Shown: positions 23,601-35,329, counted from the first letter of the stretch. The stretch is 64,000 nucleotides of DNA from Imbricaverruca yamaguchii (GCA_034440575.1 JAOTOL010001638.1:3563501-3627500), one strand, 5' to 3'. A program made the numbers and translations. Notes: generated by a model from the letters alone, not told the origin.

Positions 23601-24234
23601 CACGGTGCGGTCTGCCGACGTGGGTGTGGCTGGAGAGAGGCGTCGCCCGCGTGCGGTCGGTGTTGCGTCGGACTGGTTTCGCAGTGAAAAGTGAAAAGCC
23701 GGTCGACTGCTGGTGTCGCTGTGAGGAGTCGTAGTGAGGTTTTCGTGTGTGCGTTGTGGAAGGGCTGATGGAAAGCCGCTGTTCAGTCTCCGTGTTGGGG
23801 GAGGAAATACGAGTAAAGAGGAATACTGCTGATCAGATGCTGTTACTGGTCGAGAGGTTCGTTGTTGTTTCACCATTGGTGTAGTCGCTGACAGTAAGAT
23901 CATGTCATGGCCGAATAGGCTCATTGTTGGATTCAGTCACTGGTGGATGGGCTAGCGGAAAGACCAGTCATTGGTGGACAGGTTCGCCGCTGGGTTCCAC
24001 CGCTGGTGGATGGGTAGCTGAAAGTCATGGCGTGCTTGTCCGTGGGTCGGGTGGGCCGTGCGGCAGTTGCGTTGGTGGACAGGTTCGCCGCTGGGTTCCA
24101 CCGCTGATGGAGAGCTGGCCGTGTCGCCGCAGTCGGCGCGCTTGTCCGCTGGGCGGTGTGCGGCCGTGCCGTGCCAGTTGTGGTGCCGTACCGTGCCGAC
24201 GGCGGTCCCGCGGCCTGGCCGTGTTTAGCGTGCG

Positions 24235-24780
24235 ACCTCCCCTGGGGGTGTGTGGTGAGCCGGGCCGAGTCAGCTCGGTCTGCCCACTAGCCCAGCTGTC
24301 CCAATGGCGGGGGTCCCGCTGTCTGACCGTGTTTAGCGTGCGACCTCCCCTGGGAATGTGTGGCCATAGCCGGGCCGAGTCAGCTCGGTCTGCCCTGGGG
24401 TGTGTGGCCAGCCGGGCCGAGTCAGCTCGGTCTGCCCTGGGGTGTGTGGCCAGCCGGGGAGAGTCAGCTCGGTCTGCCCTGGGGGTGTGTGGTGAGCTGG
24501 GGAGAGTCAGCTCGGTCTGCCCTGGGGGTGTGTGGCCAGCCGGGCCGAGTCAGCTCCGTCTGCCCTGGGGGTGTGTGGTGAGCTGGGGAGAGTCAGCTCG
24601 GTCTGCCCTGGGGATGTGTGGTGAGCTGGGGAGAGTCAGCTCGGTCTGCCCTGGGGGTGTGTGGTGAGCTGGGGAGAGTCAACTCGGTCTGCCCTGGGGG
24701 TGTGTGGTGAGCTGGGGAGAGTCAGCTCCGTCTGCCCTGGGGGTGTGTGGTGAGCTGGGGAGAGTCAGCTCGGTCTGCGC
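24235..24780. repeat. about 43-bp minisatellite, about 12 copies
   Basis: Units are built from GTGTGTGGTGAGCTGGGG, AGAGTCAGCTCGGTCTGCCC and TGGG. Two alternating variants (GCCAGCCGGGCC and GTGAGCTGGGGA) give a patchy higher-order order. Confidence 0.92.
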
Positions 24781-25609
24781 ACTGGCCCAACTGCAGTACA
24801 GTTAGCCAAGCCGATGGCGTGGGTCGAGTCGAGTCGTCTGGATGCCGTCGGGCCGTCGACAGATCACTTCCCCCGCCTCTCCCCTCTGCAGCTGCTTTCT
24901 GTGTCTGAATCCTGCTGTCACGGTCAAGTGGTGGTGCAGGTGTACGGAGTGCCTTCTGTTAGCATATGGCGGCCAACTGCGGATCCGAACATTCTGCTCC
25001 AAGGACCCACTACACCGGTGATTTCCGCTTCAGCGTGTGAAGCATGGGCGTGGGATATTTGGTCGCGTGGCGTCGCCTAATGAACAGCCGGACGCGTCGT
25101 AAAGTGTCGAAGAACCTCCATGCGTTTCGGCCTGGGATCGTTGCGCTCCACGCCGTTTGTTCACCGCTATCAGGCTGGTATGCATTTTGCACGTTTGGCA
25201 CCTTTTCTCGTTAGGAGTTATGGGTGGGTTTAGTTTGAATTCTGTAATGACGATCTTGAATGAAGGAATCGTCGAATGGTTGGTCAGTGCTTATAGTTGA
25301 TGGATGAAAATGTTCCATTATTTGCCTCAACATCTTCAGGTTGCTAACTCGCATGATCTATCCGGGATAATGATTGCCATACTTATCCATGTTTCGTTTC
25401 AATGTCTCTGACGAGGGCACGAGCCTGGGTGCTTGACAGTTCTTAAAAAAAATGCTCCAAAATGTTTTTTTTTAACCTGTGTAAGCCAACATTTTTAGGA
25501 AACATTACACATCTGTATTAATCGGTGTTACACTATTGGCTGCCCACGTCTCGTAATCTGTGGTGAAAGGGCGGGCCAAGCAGGGCGGGTGAGGGGCCAG
25601 CAGCAGTCG

Positions 25610-25800
25610 TATGCGGTGGGTCCTGCGGTGGAAGAGGGGACCAGGCGGGTGCGGAGGAGGGGCCAGTAGCAGTCGTATGCGGTGGATCCTGCGGTGGAAG
25701 AGGGGACCAGGCGGGTGCGCGGGGAGGGGTCATGAGCGGTGGATCCTGCGGTGGATGTGGGGACCAGGTGGCTGCGCGGGGAAGCGCAGCTGGCGTGCGA
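25610..25800. repeat. about 66-bp minisatellite, about 3 copies
   Basis: Units contain GTCGTATGCGGTGGRTCCTG, CGGTGGAAGAGGGGACCAGG and CGGGTGCG. The last copy is diverged and shorter. Confidence 0.85.
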
Positions 25801-26842
25801 GACGAGTGAGCAGCGGCAATGAGATGTGTGGGTGAGACTCGGGTCGTGAGGGAGAGTGTGGTACTCTATGATACGAGAATACCGGGCAGATAGTGTGAAT
25901 TTATGACTAGGAAAACACATACCACATGCATGCCCAGCTTCCCGTTCGCATTGGAAACGAAACCATCGTGGCTAAATATGTCGATCTTTCTCGTGGGAAG
26001 TATTGTACGTTTCATTCCAAACAGAAAGGTTGCTTGTGACAAGGATGTTGGGAACCATTCTCACGATACAAATATTGGTGCGCTTTCAATTCGCACGAAA
26101 TCTGAAGTTATTGAGCATGGGCGGGTGAAAGCCATGGATGCAGCTTTCTGTTACGTTACTCTTGTCATTACCTATTTGATGCATGGTGAAGAAATGACCG
26201 TCGCAAATTGTATTGATCCCGGTATCTCATCTATCTTCTTTTTTTTTTTGTTCTGAGACGCTGAGCCCATGGATTTCAGAATGGCAGGCATTGCAGCTGA
26301 ACACTTACCTCTGTGGGGGCAACGACGATTTTCCCACAATGTACACTATTTCGCACACCGGTCTACACCAGCTCTTCTGAAGTTGCGTAATCTGTATAAT
26401 TTCCAGAATCATCTTGGACCACAATATGCAGGTTATGGTGATGATCGTGGCAATGGTGTTTATAGTCTGTGAGCGCACTTCTATGGACGGATCCGGTGGT
26501 GTTCTGGCCACGGGTATGTTCCGCAACCGTGAAGTGGTGGCTTCGGACCTGGAGTTCCCGCTTTGATCTTCGCCTGGAATTTCGACTCTGATCAGTCCAA
26601 TGGCAACGCCCTATGGCGAGTTGGACTTGGAGGCAGAGCTTATCTTATGACAGCCTATAAATAACATCAGAACTACTTTGTGATTGCTGAGGAATGTGTG
26701 TACTGGACAGGATAAGCCTCCAGATTACCGACCTGTAAACAATGCTCTAATGATCCAATAAGTTCATTGGGTAGTCATTCAGACTCTGCAATAGGTTGTT
26801 TCATATTGCAGCGGCTCGTTGTGTAAACAGTGGGCTGGAGCT

Positions 26843-27280
26843 GGCCGAGCTCGGCCTCGGCGTGTGGCGGTGGTGCCGCTGTCACCGCTCGGACGGGCCG
26901 AGCTCGGCCTCGGCGTGTGGCGATGGTACCGCTGTCACCGCTCGGACGGGCCGAGCTCGGCCTCGGGCTCGGCGTGTGGCGATGGGTGCCGCTCGGACGG
27001 GCCGAGCTCGGCCTCGGCGTGTGACGGTGGTACCGCTGCCGCTCGGACGGGCCGAGCTCGGCCTCGGCGTGTGACGGTGGTGCCGCTGCCGCTCAGACGG
27101 GCCGAGCTCGGCCTCGGCGTGTGGCGGTGGTACCGCTGCCGCTCGGACGGGCCGAGCGGCATTATGGGCGCTACATGACCAATGTAGTCGATGCGCCCTA
27201 AAGCCCTAATAACTAACGGATGGCCAAGCTCGGCCTCGGCGTGTGGCGGTGGTGCCACTGTCACCGCTCGAACGGGCCGT
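26843..27280. repeat. about 51-bp minisatellite carrying the palindrome GGCCGAGCTCGGCC
   Basis: Units contain GGACGGGCCGAGCTCGGCCT and CGGCGTGTGGCGGTGG. The 14-bp perfect palindrome recurs at about 26843, 26896, 26949, 27000, 27049 and 27100, with a mismatched copy at about 27224. The array is interrupted at 27157-27216 by a short LINE-tail insertion. Confidence 0.92.
27157..27216 (+). mobile_element. 60-bp LINE-tail insertion inside a minisatellite
   Basis: ATTATGGGCGCTACATGACC, then TGTAGTCGATGCGCCCTAAA and ending AATAACTAA. It matches the 34.7-kb copy closely. The flanks CGGACGGGCCGAGC and CGGATGGCCAAGCT may be a diverged target-site duplication, but they are also repeat units. Confidence 0.8.
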
Positions 27281-29082
27281 CACCATTGCACCATTACAGC
27301 GTGGTCCGACTGCGGTCTTCTTGCAGCACCATTTCGTCCAGCTCGGTTGTCCGCTGATCACCGCAGCCCGTTGTGAGCCAGCCAATCGGTCGTGAATGGG
27401 CCGCAGCGGGTCGTAATCGGCTCTCGAGTGGCACTGGCCGCGATGCTGCCGGGCCCTGTCGGCCCGCAGACTCGTTCGCCCTCCGACTGCTGTGCAGAAA
27501 TAGCGACCGTCATCTCGCCAGATAATCAGACAGATATGCACCGATCAATTTGTTCGTCGCGGCCGTAGACATCAATAATCAATCAATTAACCTCCCGCTG
27601 GTGATGAATTATTGATGAAGATAGTTCACTCGTGCTGTACGACCGCCGAGGGTTCAGACGTCCGTCAGCCTAAACAGCCACCAGCCCAGCTCTGTCCAGT
27701 CAGCAGATCTGGGCCGGCGTGTCAAAGTGTGAAACTTCGACAGCGTGTTTTACTCGCCGACACTGTTTCTGGGCGTGAAGTTTCGACCTCCGGACCCATG
27801 GACCTGGCGACCAAGCGACCTGGCGACCTGGCGACTGTTTGGGCCTGTGCAGAACTGCACACAGCGGGAAGATGAATCCGACGCGTTTTGGGACCTCATG
27901 AGCACCACCCGCTGTAACTTCATCTAGTCCGACCTCCACGACCGTGGACGCATACGACGTGCCCGCCGGCCATTTACGTGCCGTCGTCCGTGGTCGCCGG
28001 CGAGACGTGTGTCGGTGCATCGACGGCCGCGCTCAGTGCCAGGCGATTGCAGCCGGGCCGGTGAGCCGGCCGCCACTCCTCGCCCCTGTCACCGTGCTGC
28101 AGCGGCCGATTGATGGGCGGTGGGTCGATCGGCCGTTTTTACTGGTTTGGCGCTGAACATGGGCTGTATTGATGACGAGCTGCCGAGTTTTCCGACGCGG
28201 CTGACCGCGGGTGGACAGTGCCGGAATTCGGCGCGGTACTGCTGGTTGCCATCGGGTTGTGTGTTGCGTGGGTGTGACCGTCAACAACGAGTTGGCGCAC
28301 GCCAAGTTCGCGGCTGTGCCGACATCCATCAGCTTGGCGCTCAAGTGCCACTCAGCGGTGGTCCGCGCCGGTCGGAGGTGCCCACAGGTGGCCGATTTGT
28401 CGTGTTTCCCTGACCTGCTGACCCTGGGCGGGGTGTGCGGTGAGCCCGGGTACCACGTTAGACAGTTTGTTTTGACGATGTACCGGCCGAGGGTGCGCGG
28501 TGGAAGCCTTCACGGCGCGTGGCGGTGTCGGCGCTCTTCAGTCACCCTCTGGGTATGCTGCCGAACTTCATGGCGCCGGCTCAGTTGTAATGCCGCACTG
28601 CTTTCCTGCTGAACAGGATTTTCTATAGTATCTGTGTCGTAAAAGATCATGATGGCACGACATTTTCCTCAATTGTGTACGCTTTTTGCGTGTTGGCTTT
28701 CTTCGCCGCAACATCGCACCGTATTCCGAGAATGGCTGTGGTTCCGTATGCATTCCAGCTACTGAAGGCAAAACAAGTTCACATTGCACAGATCATTTTC
28801 ACACTCTATTATTAGTTGCAAGCGAGCGTGAGTCGACTTGTTTTCTCGTGGTTGTGAAGCTTCTGCTCTTTTGACCTCCACTGAACAACCGCTTTGGCCT
28901 TGGATCTCCCCAGTGTAGTTGCACCTCGACACGTGCTCGCTCGGCGCTGTTTGACGGGTCGGCAGCCGGTCCTTTCATCTGACAGCAGATCGACGGCGGC
29001 AGACGCCCGCTGTCTGCGGCCGTCCGGTCGTCGCCGCTGACCCCGTGACGATACGACGCGGCCGGCACGCCGCCCTTGGGTA

Positions 29083-29450
29083 GGTGCCGTCGATTGTTGA
29101 CCTGTGACCTCCGTCTGTGACCGACAGCGTCACGTGTGAGTCACAGGCGGAGGCACACGTGGCGGCCACTGCCGTCATTGGTGCCGTCGCCTGTTGACCT
29201 GTAACCTCCGTCCCTAGCCGGCACTGTCACGTGTGAGTCACAGGCGGAGGCGCGCGTGGCGGCCGCGGCCGTCGGTGGTGCTGTCGCCTGTTGACCTGTG
29301 ACCTCATCTGACCGACAGCGTCACGTGTGGGTCACGGGCGGAGGCACGCGTGGCGGCCGCGGCCGTCGGTGGTGCCGTCGCCTGTTGACCTATGACCTCC
29401 ATATGTGACTGACAGTGCCACGGGGCGCGGCCGTTGGCGGTGCGCCGCTG
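29083..29450. repeat. 97-bp minisatellite, about 3.8 copies
   Basis: Units start at 29083, 29180, 29277 and 29371 with GGTGCCGTCGCCTGTTGACC. They contain GACCGACAGCGTCACGTGTG and GTCACAGGCGGAGGC. A CACGTG E-box recurs in each unit. Confidence 0.9.
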
Positions 29451-30309
29451 TGCAGGTCCGGTGCCCGAGTCACCATGCCAGGTGCACTGGCATCCCCGTC
29501 GAGAAGCCAGTGACGTGGCGGTGTGCGTGGCGTTGTGGTACGGCGGGTGGCGGCGTGCGTGGCGTTTGGGGCGCGGCGGGTGGCGGCGTCACGGCACCGG
29601 CCCGCCCGGCCTGTTCCCCGCCGCCGGGCCGGTGGCCGCCTGTGACGGCCCGAGGCGATCCGGTGCGCACTGGAGCGCGACACTTTCACCGGACAAATGA
29701 CCGCACTCTGTGCTGATTGCCTTCTCTCGTCGCTGAGTACTTCGGTCGTCGAACCGTGTCGCCTGTGTCGGCAAACGAATCGGTCGTCGGGTGCGGGTTC
29801 ACCCAGCATTCAGTGGTATGGTCCGAGTCAGGCGTTCCAAGGGTCCGCCGGGTCCTCACCTTTCTATGTGTCCCTGAATCGCAGCGTGTCTCCGAGTCTC
29901 ACGTTCTCCTGGCGTGACAAGGCGTTTCCGCTACAACACGTTTATCACATTCGTCACTGCTCATCCAGAACGTTCTTTCATACCAGTGAGAGTCCCGGCT
30001 TACCAGATGTCTCTGCCATCCCATAAATTCAAATAAACCCAGGTGTTCACTCGACGCATGCTTTCGTCAGTGCTTTTGCATGCATCCATGCGCACCCAAA
30101 TGTCACTTCTGGTTCTCCCTCCTGCCCTAGTCACGGCCGCGTCTCCAGCTGTCCTTGTTCCAGCTGTTCCTTCCACCTTCCCTGTCGCTCCAGGTGTCGC
30201 TGCCTGTGCGGTCGAGTACTGCGTGCCGTGCCAGGCGTTCCTGCTTCTCTGGTTGTCCCCGCCCCTCCACATAACATCTCCACACTGTTCTTTCCCTCTC
30301 GTCGTACGC

Positions 30310-30370
30310 GCATGGGCGCAAAATGACCAAGGCACTCGACGCGCCCTAAAGCACAAATCCACCACCACCA
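30310..30370 (+). mobile_element. 61-bp LINE-tail insertion with imperfect TSD
   Basis: CATGGGCGCAAAATGACC, then CACTCGACGCGCCCTAAAGC, ending in ACCACC repeats. Flanks CCCTCTCGTCGTAC (30294-30307) and CCCTCTAGTCGTGC (30371-30384) match at 12 of 14 positions. Confidence 0.75.
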
Positions 30371-30604
30371 CCCTCTAGTCGTGCATGTCCCTGCAGCCAT
30401 CGCTATCTCCCACCCTCAAATGCGTGCTCGCCCGTCTGGACGTCCTTGTCCATCCATCAATATCTGCTACTCGAGGCATTCCTGCCGCTCTGGATGCGCT
30501 TTCGAAGTTTCTGTCCCTCTGAAATAGAAACCTCTGTCCCTTTGAAAGTATTTGTCCCTCCGGATGGCCCTGTCCATTTGGACATGTCTGTCCCCCTGAT
30601 GTCC

Positions 30605-30662
30605 CTGTTAATCCAGACGTCCCTATCCATCCAGACATCCCCGTCCATCCAGACGTCCCTGA
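30605..30662. repeat. 24-bp tandem repeat
   Basis: About 2.5 units of ATCCAGACGTCCCTRTCC. It lies directly left of the 63-bp array. Confidence 0.8.
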
Positions 30663-30694
30663 CGGCCGTGCCACGGACCATCGCCCCGGATAGT

Positions 30695-31968
30695 CGGTGG
30701 TCTCCACGGACGTCTACCCGTGACTTGACGCTATGCTGGCCGGGAGCCCCCGGGTGGTCGGTGGTCTCCACGGACGTCTACCCGTGACTTGGCGCTGTGC
30801 TGGCCGGGAGCCCCGGGTGGTCGGTGGTCTCCACGGACGTCTACCCGTGACTTGGCGCTGTGCTGGCCGGGAGCCCCTGATGGTCAGTGGTCTCCACGAA
30901 CGTCTACCGTGACTTGACGCTATGCTTGCCGGGAGCCCCGGGTGGTCGGTGGTCTCCACGGACGTCTACCCGTGACTTGGCGCTGTGCTGGCCAGGAGCC
31001 CCGGGTGGTCGGTGGTCTCCACGGACGTCTACCCGTGACTTGGCGCTGTGCTGGCCGGGAGCCCCGGATGGTCGGTGGTCTCCACGAACGTCTACCTGTG
31101 ACTTGACGCTATGCTGGCCGGGAGCCCCGGGTGGTCGGTGGTCTCCACGAACGTCTACCCGTGACTTGGACGCTGTGCTGGCCGGGAGCCCCCGGGTGGT
31201 CAGTGGTCTCCACGAACGTCTACCCGTGACTTGGCGCTGTGCTGGCCGGGAGCCCCGGGTGGTCGGTGGTCTCCACGGACGTCTACCCGTGACTTGGCGC
31301 TGTGCTGGCCGGGAGCCCCGGGTGGTCGGTGGTCTCCACGGACGTCTACCCGTGACTTGGCGCTGTGCTGGCCGGGAGCCCCGGGTGGTCAGTGGTCTCC
31401 ACGAACGTCTACCCGTGACTTGGCGCTGTGCTGGCCGGGAGCCCCGGGTGGTCGGTGGTCTCCACGGACGTCTACCCGTGACTTGACGCTATGCTGGCCG
31501 GGAGCCCCGGGTGGTCGGTGGTCTCCACGGACGTCTACCCGTGACTTGGCGCTGTGCTGGCCGGGAGCCCCGGGTGGTCGGTGGTCTCCACGGACGTCTA
31601 CCCGTGACTTGAGCGCTATGCTGGCCGGGAGCCCGGACCCCCGGGTGGTCGGTGGTCTCCACGGACGTCTACCCGTGACTTGGCGCTGTGCTGGCCGGGA
31701 GCCCCCGGGTGGTCGGTGGTCTCCACGAACGTCTACCCGTGACTTGGCGCTGTGCTGGCCGGGAGCCCCGGGTGGTCGGTGGTCTCCACGGACGTCTACC
31801 CGTGACTTGGCGCTGTGCTGGCCGGGAGCCCCGGGTGGTCGGTGGTCTCCACGAACGTCTACCCGTGACTTGGCGCTGTGCTGGCCGGGAGCCCCGGGTG
31901 GTCGGTGGTCTCCACGGACGTCTACCCGTGACTTGACGCTGTGCTGGCCGGGAGCCCCCGGGCCTGCG
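30695..31968. repeat. 63-bp minisatellite, 20 copies
   Basis: Units contain GGTCGGTGGTCTCCACGGAC, GTCTACCCGTGACTTGGCGC and TGTGCTGGCCGGGAGCCCCG. Two positions vary among units (CACGGACG/CACGAACG and GGCGCTGTG/GACGCTATG). The period equals 21 codons, so long open frames exist on both strands. The few indels between units shift frame, arguing against a protein. Confidence 0.96.
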
Positions 31969-32060
31969 CTGCTCTCGCGGTCAGGATTTATTGCACTCGG
32001 TCGACGGCATACCAGATGGGACACTTTCTCTTGTGGCTGTCGGTAGGCATGGTGATGCTT

Positions 32061-33360
32061 TATGGTGAGCGGTCCGGATTCTGAACTTCCGTTATTGGAT
32101 GTAGGGCCGTGGAATCCTCTTGATGGTCAATGCATTCTCTTTTACCATCGGTACCTATCATGCCTTTTTATTTCAAACGACTTCAAATTGTGCTCGGTGA
32201 ATCGTGGCATCGCGTGTCAAATGTGTCCACATGACGGCAGTCTAGTTCAGGTGTTCTCAACTAGCAGAGGACATTTCCATTGGGGAGCATTTGAGATCTT
32301 AAAGGTAATATAGGGAATGAAGAGAAGACGAGATAAGTATGAGGACGCGGCAAAGTGTAAGATGTGCGTATTTTGCGATGACCGGAAAGCAGCCAAATCA
32401 TTGTGAATTGAACAGGAGAGTGAGCCGAAAGCGATTACGATCCGCTGTTCTGCTTGTCTAGACACTCTATTAACCATGAGGGAATGTGTTTGAATCTCTT
32501 CGAACTCCTGGAAGCTTCAAGTCCCCGCAAATAGCCAATATGTGAGATTTGTGACGCGACGTGGCTGAGCAGTTGAACATGTTAAAGGGCCGTCGGATTC
32601 TCGGGAGTCCTGCGAATGGACCATCTCCAATGAATGAAAAGCTGAGCACCGCCTCAATCCGTCCTTGCAGCACACACATCAGTGTTTTCTAAACACGAGT
32701 ATTGAAGGTATCTATGTGAATCAGCATCTAAATCACCCCGACTCTGGCTACAATGATATTGTTAATATTCTTAATGGAATATCTACGAAACGACTGGTGA
32801 AATATGACCGCATGAATGGTTTGTATGTCCCGCCTTAAAGCCTCCGCAATAAATAATTGTTCCTCAGCCCTTTCATGAGCCATCAGCTGGTGCACCTACC
32901 ACGCATGTGATGAAGAGTATTGACGACGCCCGCATGTGTCTTTGTGAAGATGTGTGCACCTTATCCGGCGCCTGTGCAGGAATAAATTGAGGGTGGAGCC
33001 AGGTGGAGCGTATAACAGGTAGAGCGATGTGCCATATTCTATGATTTCAGTAGCTACTCTCCATTCCCCTGCACTGGCCGGCTGTTCATCGCCGTATATT
33101 GCCTCGCCCACACCAGCAGCTTTGAACAGCACGATTATGCATGTGAGTGAGCAGGGCATGCATCCATCAGACCAGATGACCTTCAGGAGGACCTCGTCAC
33201 ACGGTGTTGTTTCGGTGTTTGTGTCGCTGAACACGCGAAAGTTCGCCGCTGGCGTGTGCTGGCCGTGCTCCTCTCGCCGTATCGCGATGTTTCAATAGCT
33301 GGGTCAGCCCGGCGTGACATGACGAGCAGCAGTGAATGAGTTTGCTGGCCCGCCCGCTGA
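32061..33360. other. intronic stretch, no confident gene
   Basis: Mixed DNA. On the minus strand, 33234-32896 is open for 112 codons (YGDEQPASAGEWRVATEI, then EYGTSLYLLY). I recognise no family, motif or splice support, so I do not annotate a gene. Confidence 0.4.
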
Positions 33361-33700
33361 TCTCCGGCTCAGTGACGCGTGACGGGCCGGGCGTCGGTCC
33401 TCGCTCTGCTCGGCGTGTCCACGCGACGTGGCGTGCGGCCGCCATCCGGCCGCGCCGTCCGACAGGGCAGACGGCCGCCCGCCGCTCTATTGTGCCGCGC
33501 CGGACGTAAACACCGCGTCCGCACGGCGGCGTCGCCGCGGGCTGCGGCGGGCTCTGCGGGCCGTCACGTCACGTCACGTCACGAGGGTAGATGGCGGTGG
33601 CGGCGGCACGTCTCCTCGAGATGCTCCAGCTCCGCCCGGGAGAGGCTCCGCCCTGCCGTACGAGTGCATGCTGTGGGAGGTGTGAGGTGCCTGTGGGTAT
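33360..33700. promoter_or_regulatory. CpG-rich patch with iterated CGTCA half-sites
   Basis: GC- and CpG-dense DNA. It contains GTCACGTCACGTCACGTCAC at about 33562-33582, four overlapping CRE half-sites. It could be an internal regulatory region about 3.7 kb before exon D. No first exon is identified. Confidence 0.3.
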
Positions 33701-33924
33701 CATCAGGCGTGGTTTACGATGGTCTGCGACCGGGCGAGACCGGTGCTGTGGAAGCCCCGGTCACGGTGTACGCGATGTGCCGCCGCAGTGGTCACGGGAT
33801 GTGGCAGAGCACCAGCGATCTGATCTCTTCACCGACCGCCGGTGGGCGGACACAGGCAAAGGCCGCTAATCGGCTCTGATCTCAGCTCTGATCGACGCCG
33901 AACTGAGCGCGATGTGATGCCGCC

Positions 33925-34165
33925 TACAACTGAGCTACACTGATGGTATCCTGGACTGGCGGGCTGACGTTGCCGGCGACTGAGCTACACTGATGGTGCA
34001 CTAGACTAGGGGGGTGCTGCCGGCGAGTGAGCTAGACTGATGGTACCTGGACCGGACGGGCTGATGTCATCGGTCAAACCAGATTGTTTCGGACGTCTGA
34101 GTTGGACTGATGTCGCTGACTGAGTCGGACTGACTCCGTTGCTTGAGCCGGACTGGGCTTGACTG
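33925..34165. repeat. degenerate about 60-bp tandem repeat
   Basis: Diverged units contain GACTGAGCTACACTGATGGT followed by GGACTGGCGGGCTGATGT-like text. The right end decays into GAGTCGGACTGA. Confidence 0.7.
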
Positions 34166-34693
34166 ATGACATTGATTGAGGTCACACAGAGCGCCGACTA
34201 TTAAGCCCTAAAGTGTGATCTAAGGCCTAACTGGGCCCCAGACTGACTGCTGACCACTGACAAGACAGTTGATATCAGCCTAGTGTGGCCTGCGGCTGGG
34301 CAAGATCGGTGGGCCGTCCAGCTTCGCAAGTCGGACCGCGTGCAGAACGAGGTCTACCTCCATCAGGGAGCCAATTTTCCAATTGAGCGACTCTGCTTGG
34401 CCTTGGCTCTTATGTGAGCTGACGACCCGCATTTGGCGTAATCGTGTGTGATGTATTTAGGCGTCGCTACCATGAAACGTCGCAATCATATTCGCTGAAA
34501 GCCTATGCTTCACCATGGGCGTTGCCACCGCAATCGCTGGAGTGCCTGGGGTCGGGGGCCCACCTGGATTTTTTCTTCCCCCGAGGTCGAACTCCGCCTG
34601 AAAGCTGAACGCGGCGGCGCCCTTGTGCTTTGCTGACCATTTTTAATACGCTAGCGTCATGCACAATGTACCAACAACAGTTTTTCTAAACTT

Positions 34694-34784
34694 CTGCGAA
34701 GATAAATAATGGGCGCTGCATGACCTCTGCAGTCGATGCGCCCCTAAACCCCAATAACTAACTAACTAACTGCGAAGATAAATA
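34694..34784 (+). mobile_element. 61-bp LINE-tail insertion with perfect 15-bp TSD
   Basis: The insert occupies 34709-34769: ATGGGCGCTGCATGACC, then GCAGTCGATGCGCCCCTAAA and ending AATAACTAACTAACTAA. It is flanked on both sides by CTGCGAAGATAAATA (34694-34708 and 34770-34784). The perfect duplication shows a recent target-primed insertion of only the element's extreme 3' end, or of a minimal SINE that shares that end. Confidence 0.92.
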
Positions 34785-35329
34785 GTTTCGTGAGAAACGA
34801 AAAATCCGATCACAATGCAGTGCGTGTGGATCCAGCAGCACGGAACGTTTCCAACGAGGTAGTTGCTCCCACGAGTCTAACAAGCTGCCTGCCTAGCCCA
34901 GCGTTTCGCCGGAGCGTATCGCCGGGCGAGTTCTGTCCATCCCCTGGTCACCTGCTCCCGTGGCCTTGTGTGCTATGTAACGTAGACATGCTTTATTCGT
35001 GTCGAACTATGTCATGTGTAGCTTGTGTACTGTCCAAACACCTCGCAATGTTTCTAGTTGAAGTTATTTCGCTAGATTCGCCTACTCTAGCTGCATAATG
35101 AGTGTGCGTTGAGGCTACGAGGTTGTGAAGCTGCAACTGCCGACGAGGTGTGTTTCCGGCGTGGGTATTATGACATCCTGTCGGGCATGTTGGTAATCGC
35201 GTTGGTCGTGGCTGATGGCTGGGCGTCTGCGCCGGCCCCACCTCGCCCACTCCTCACACTAGGCCGGCCGCCCCCGCCTGTCCGCTCCCAGTCAGCTCAC
35301 GTGCTGACACTAAACACTGACAACGCCGA

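Noticed and set aside
30887..32046. Long open frames (up to 271 codons) over the 63-bp array on both strands
   Set aside because: They arise from a tandem unit whose period is a multiple of three. Copies contain one-base indels that shift frame, and no start context, domain or splice support exists.
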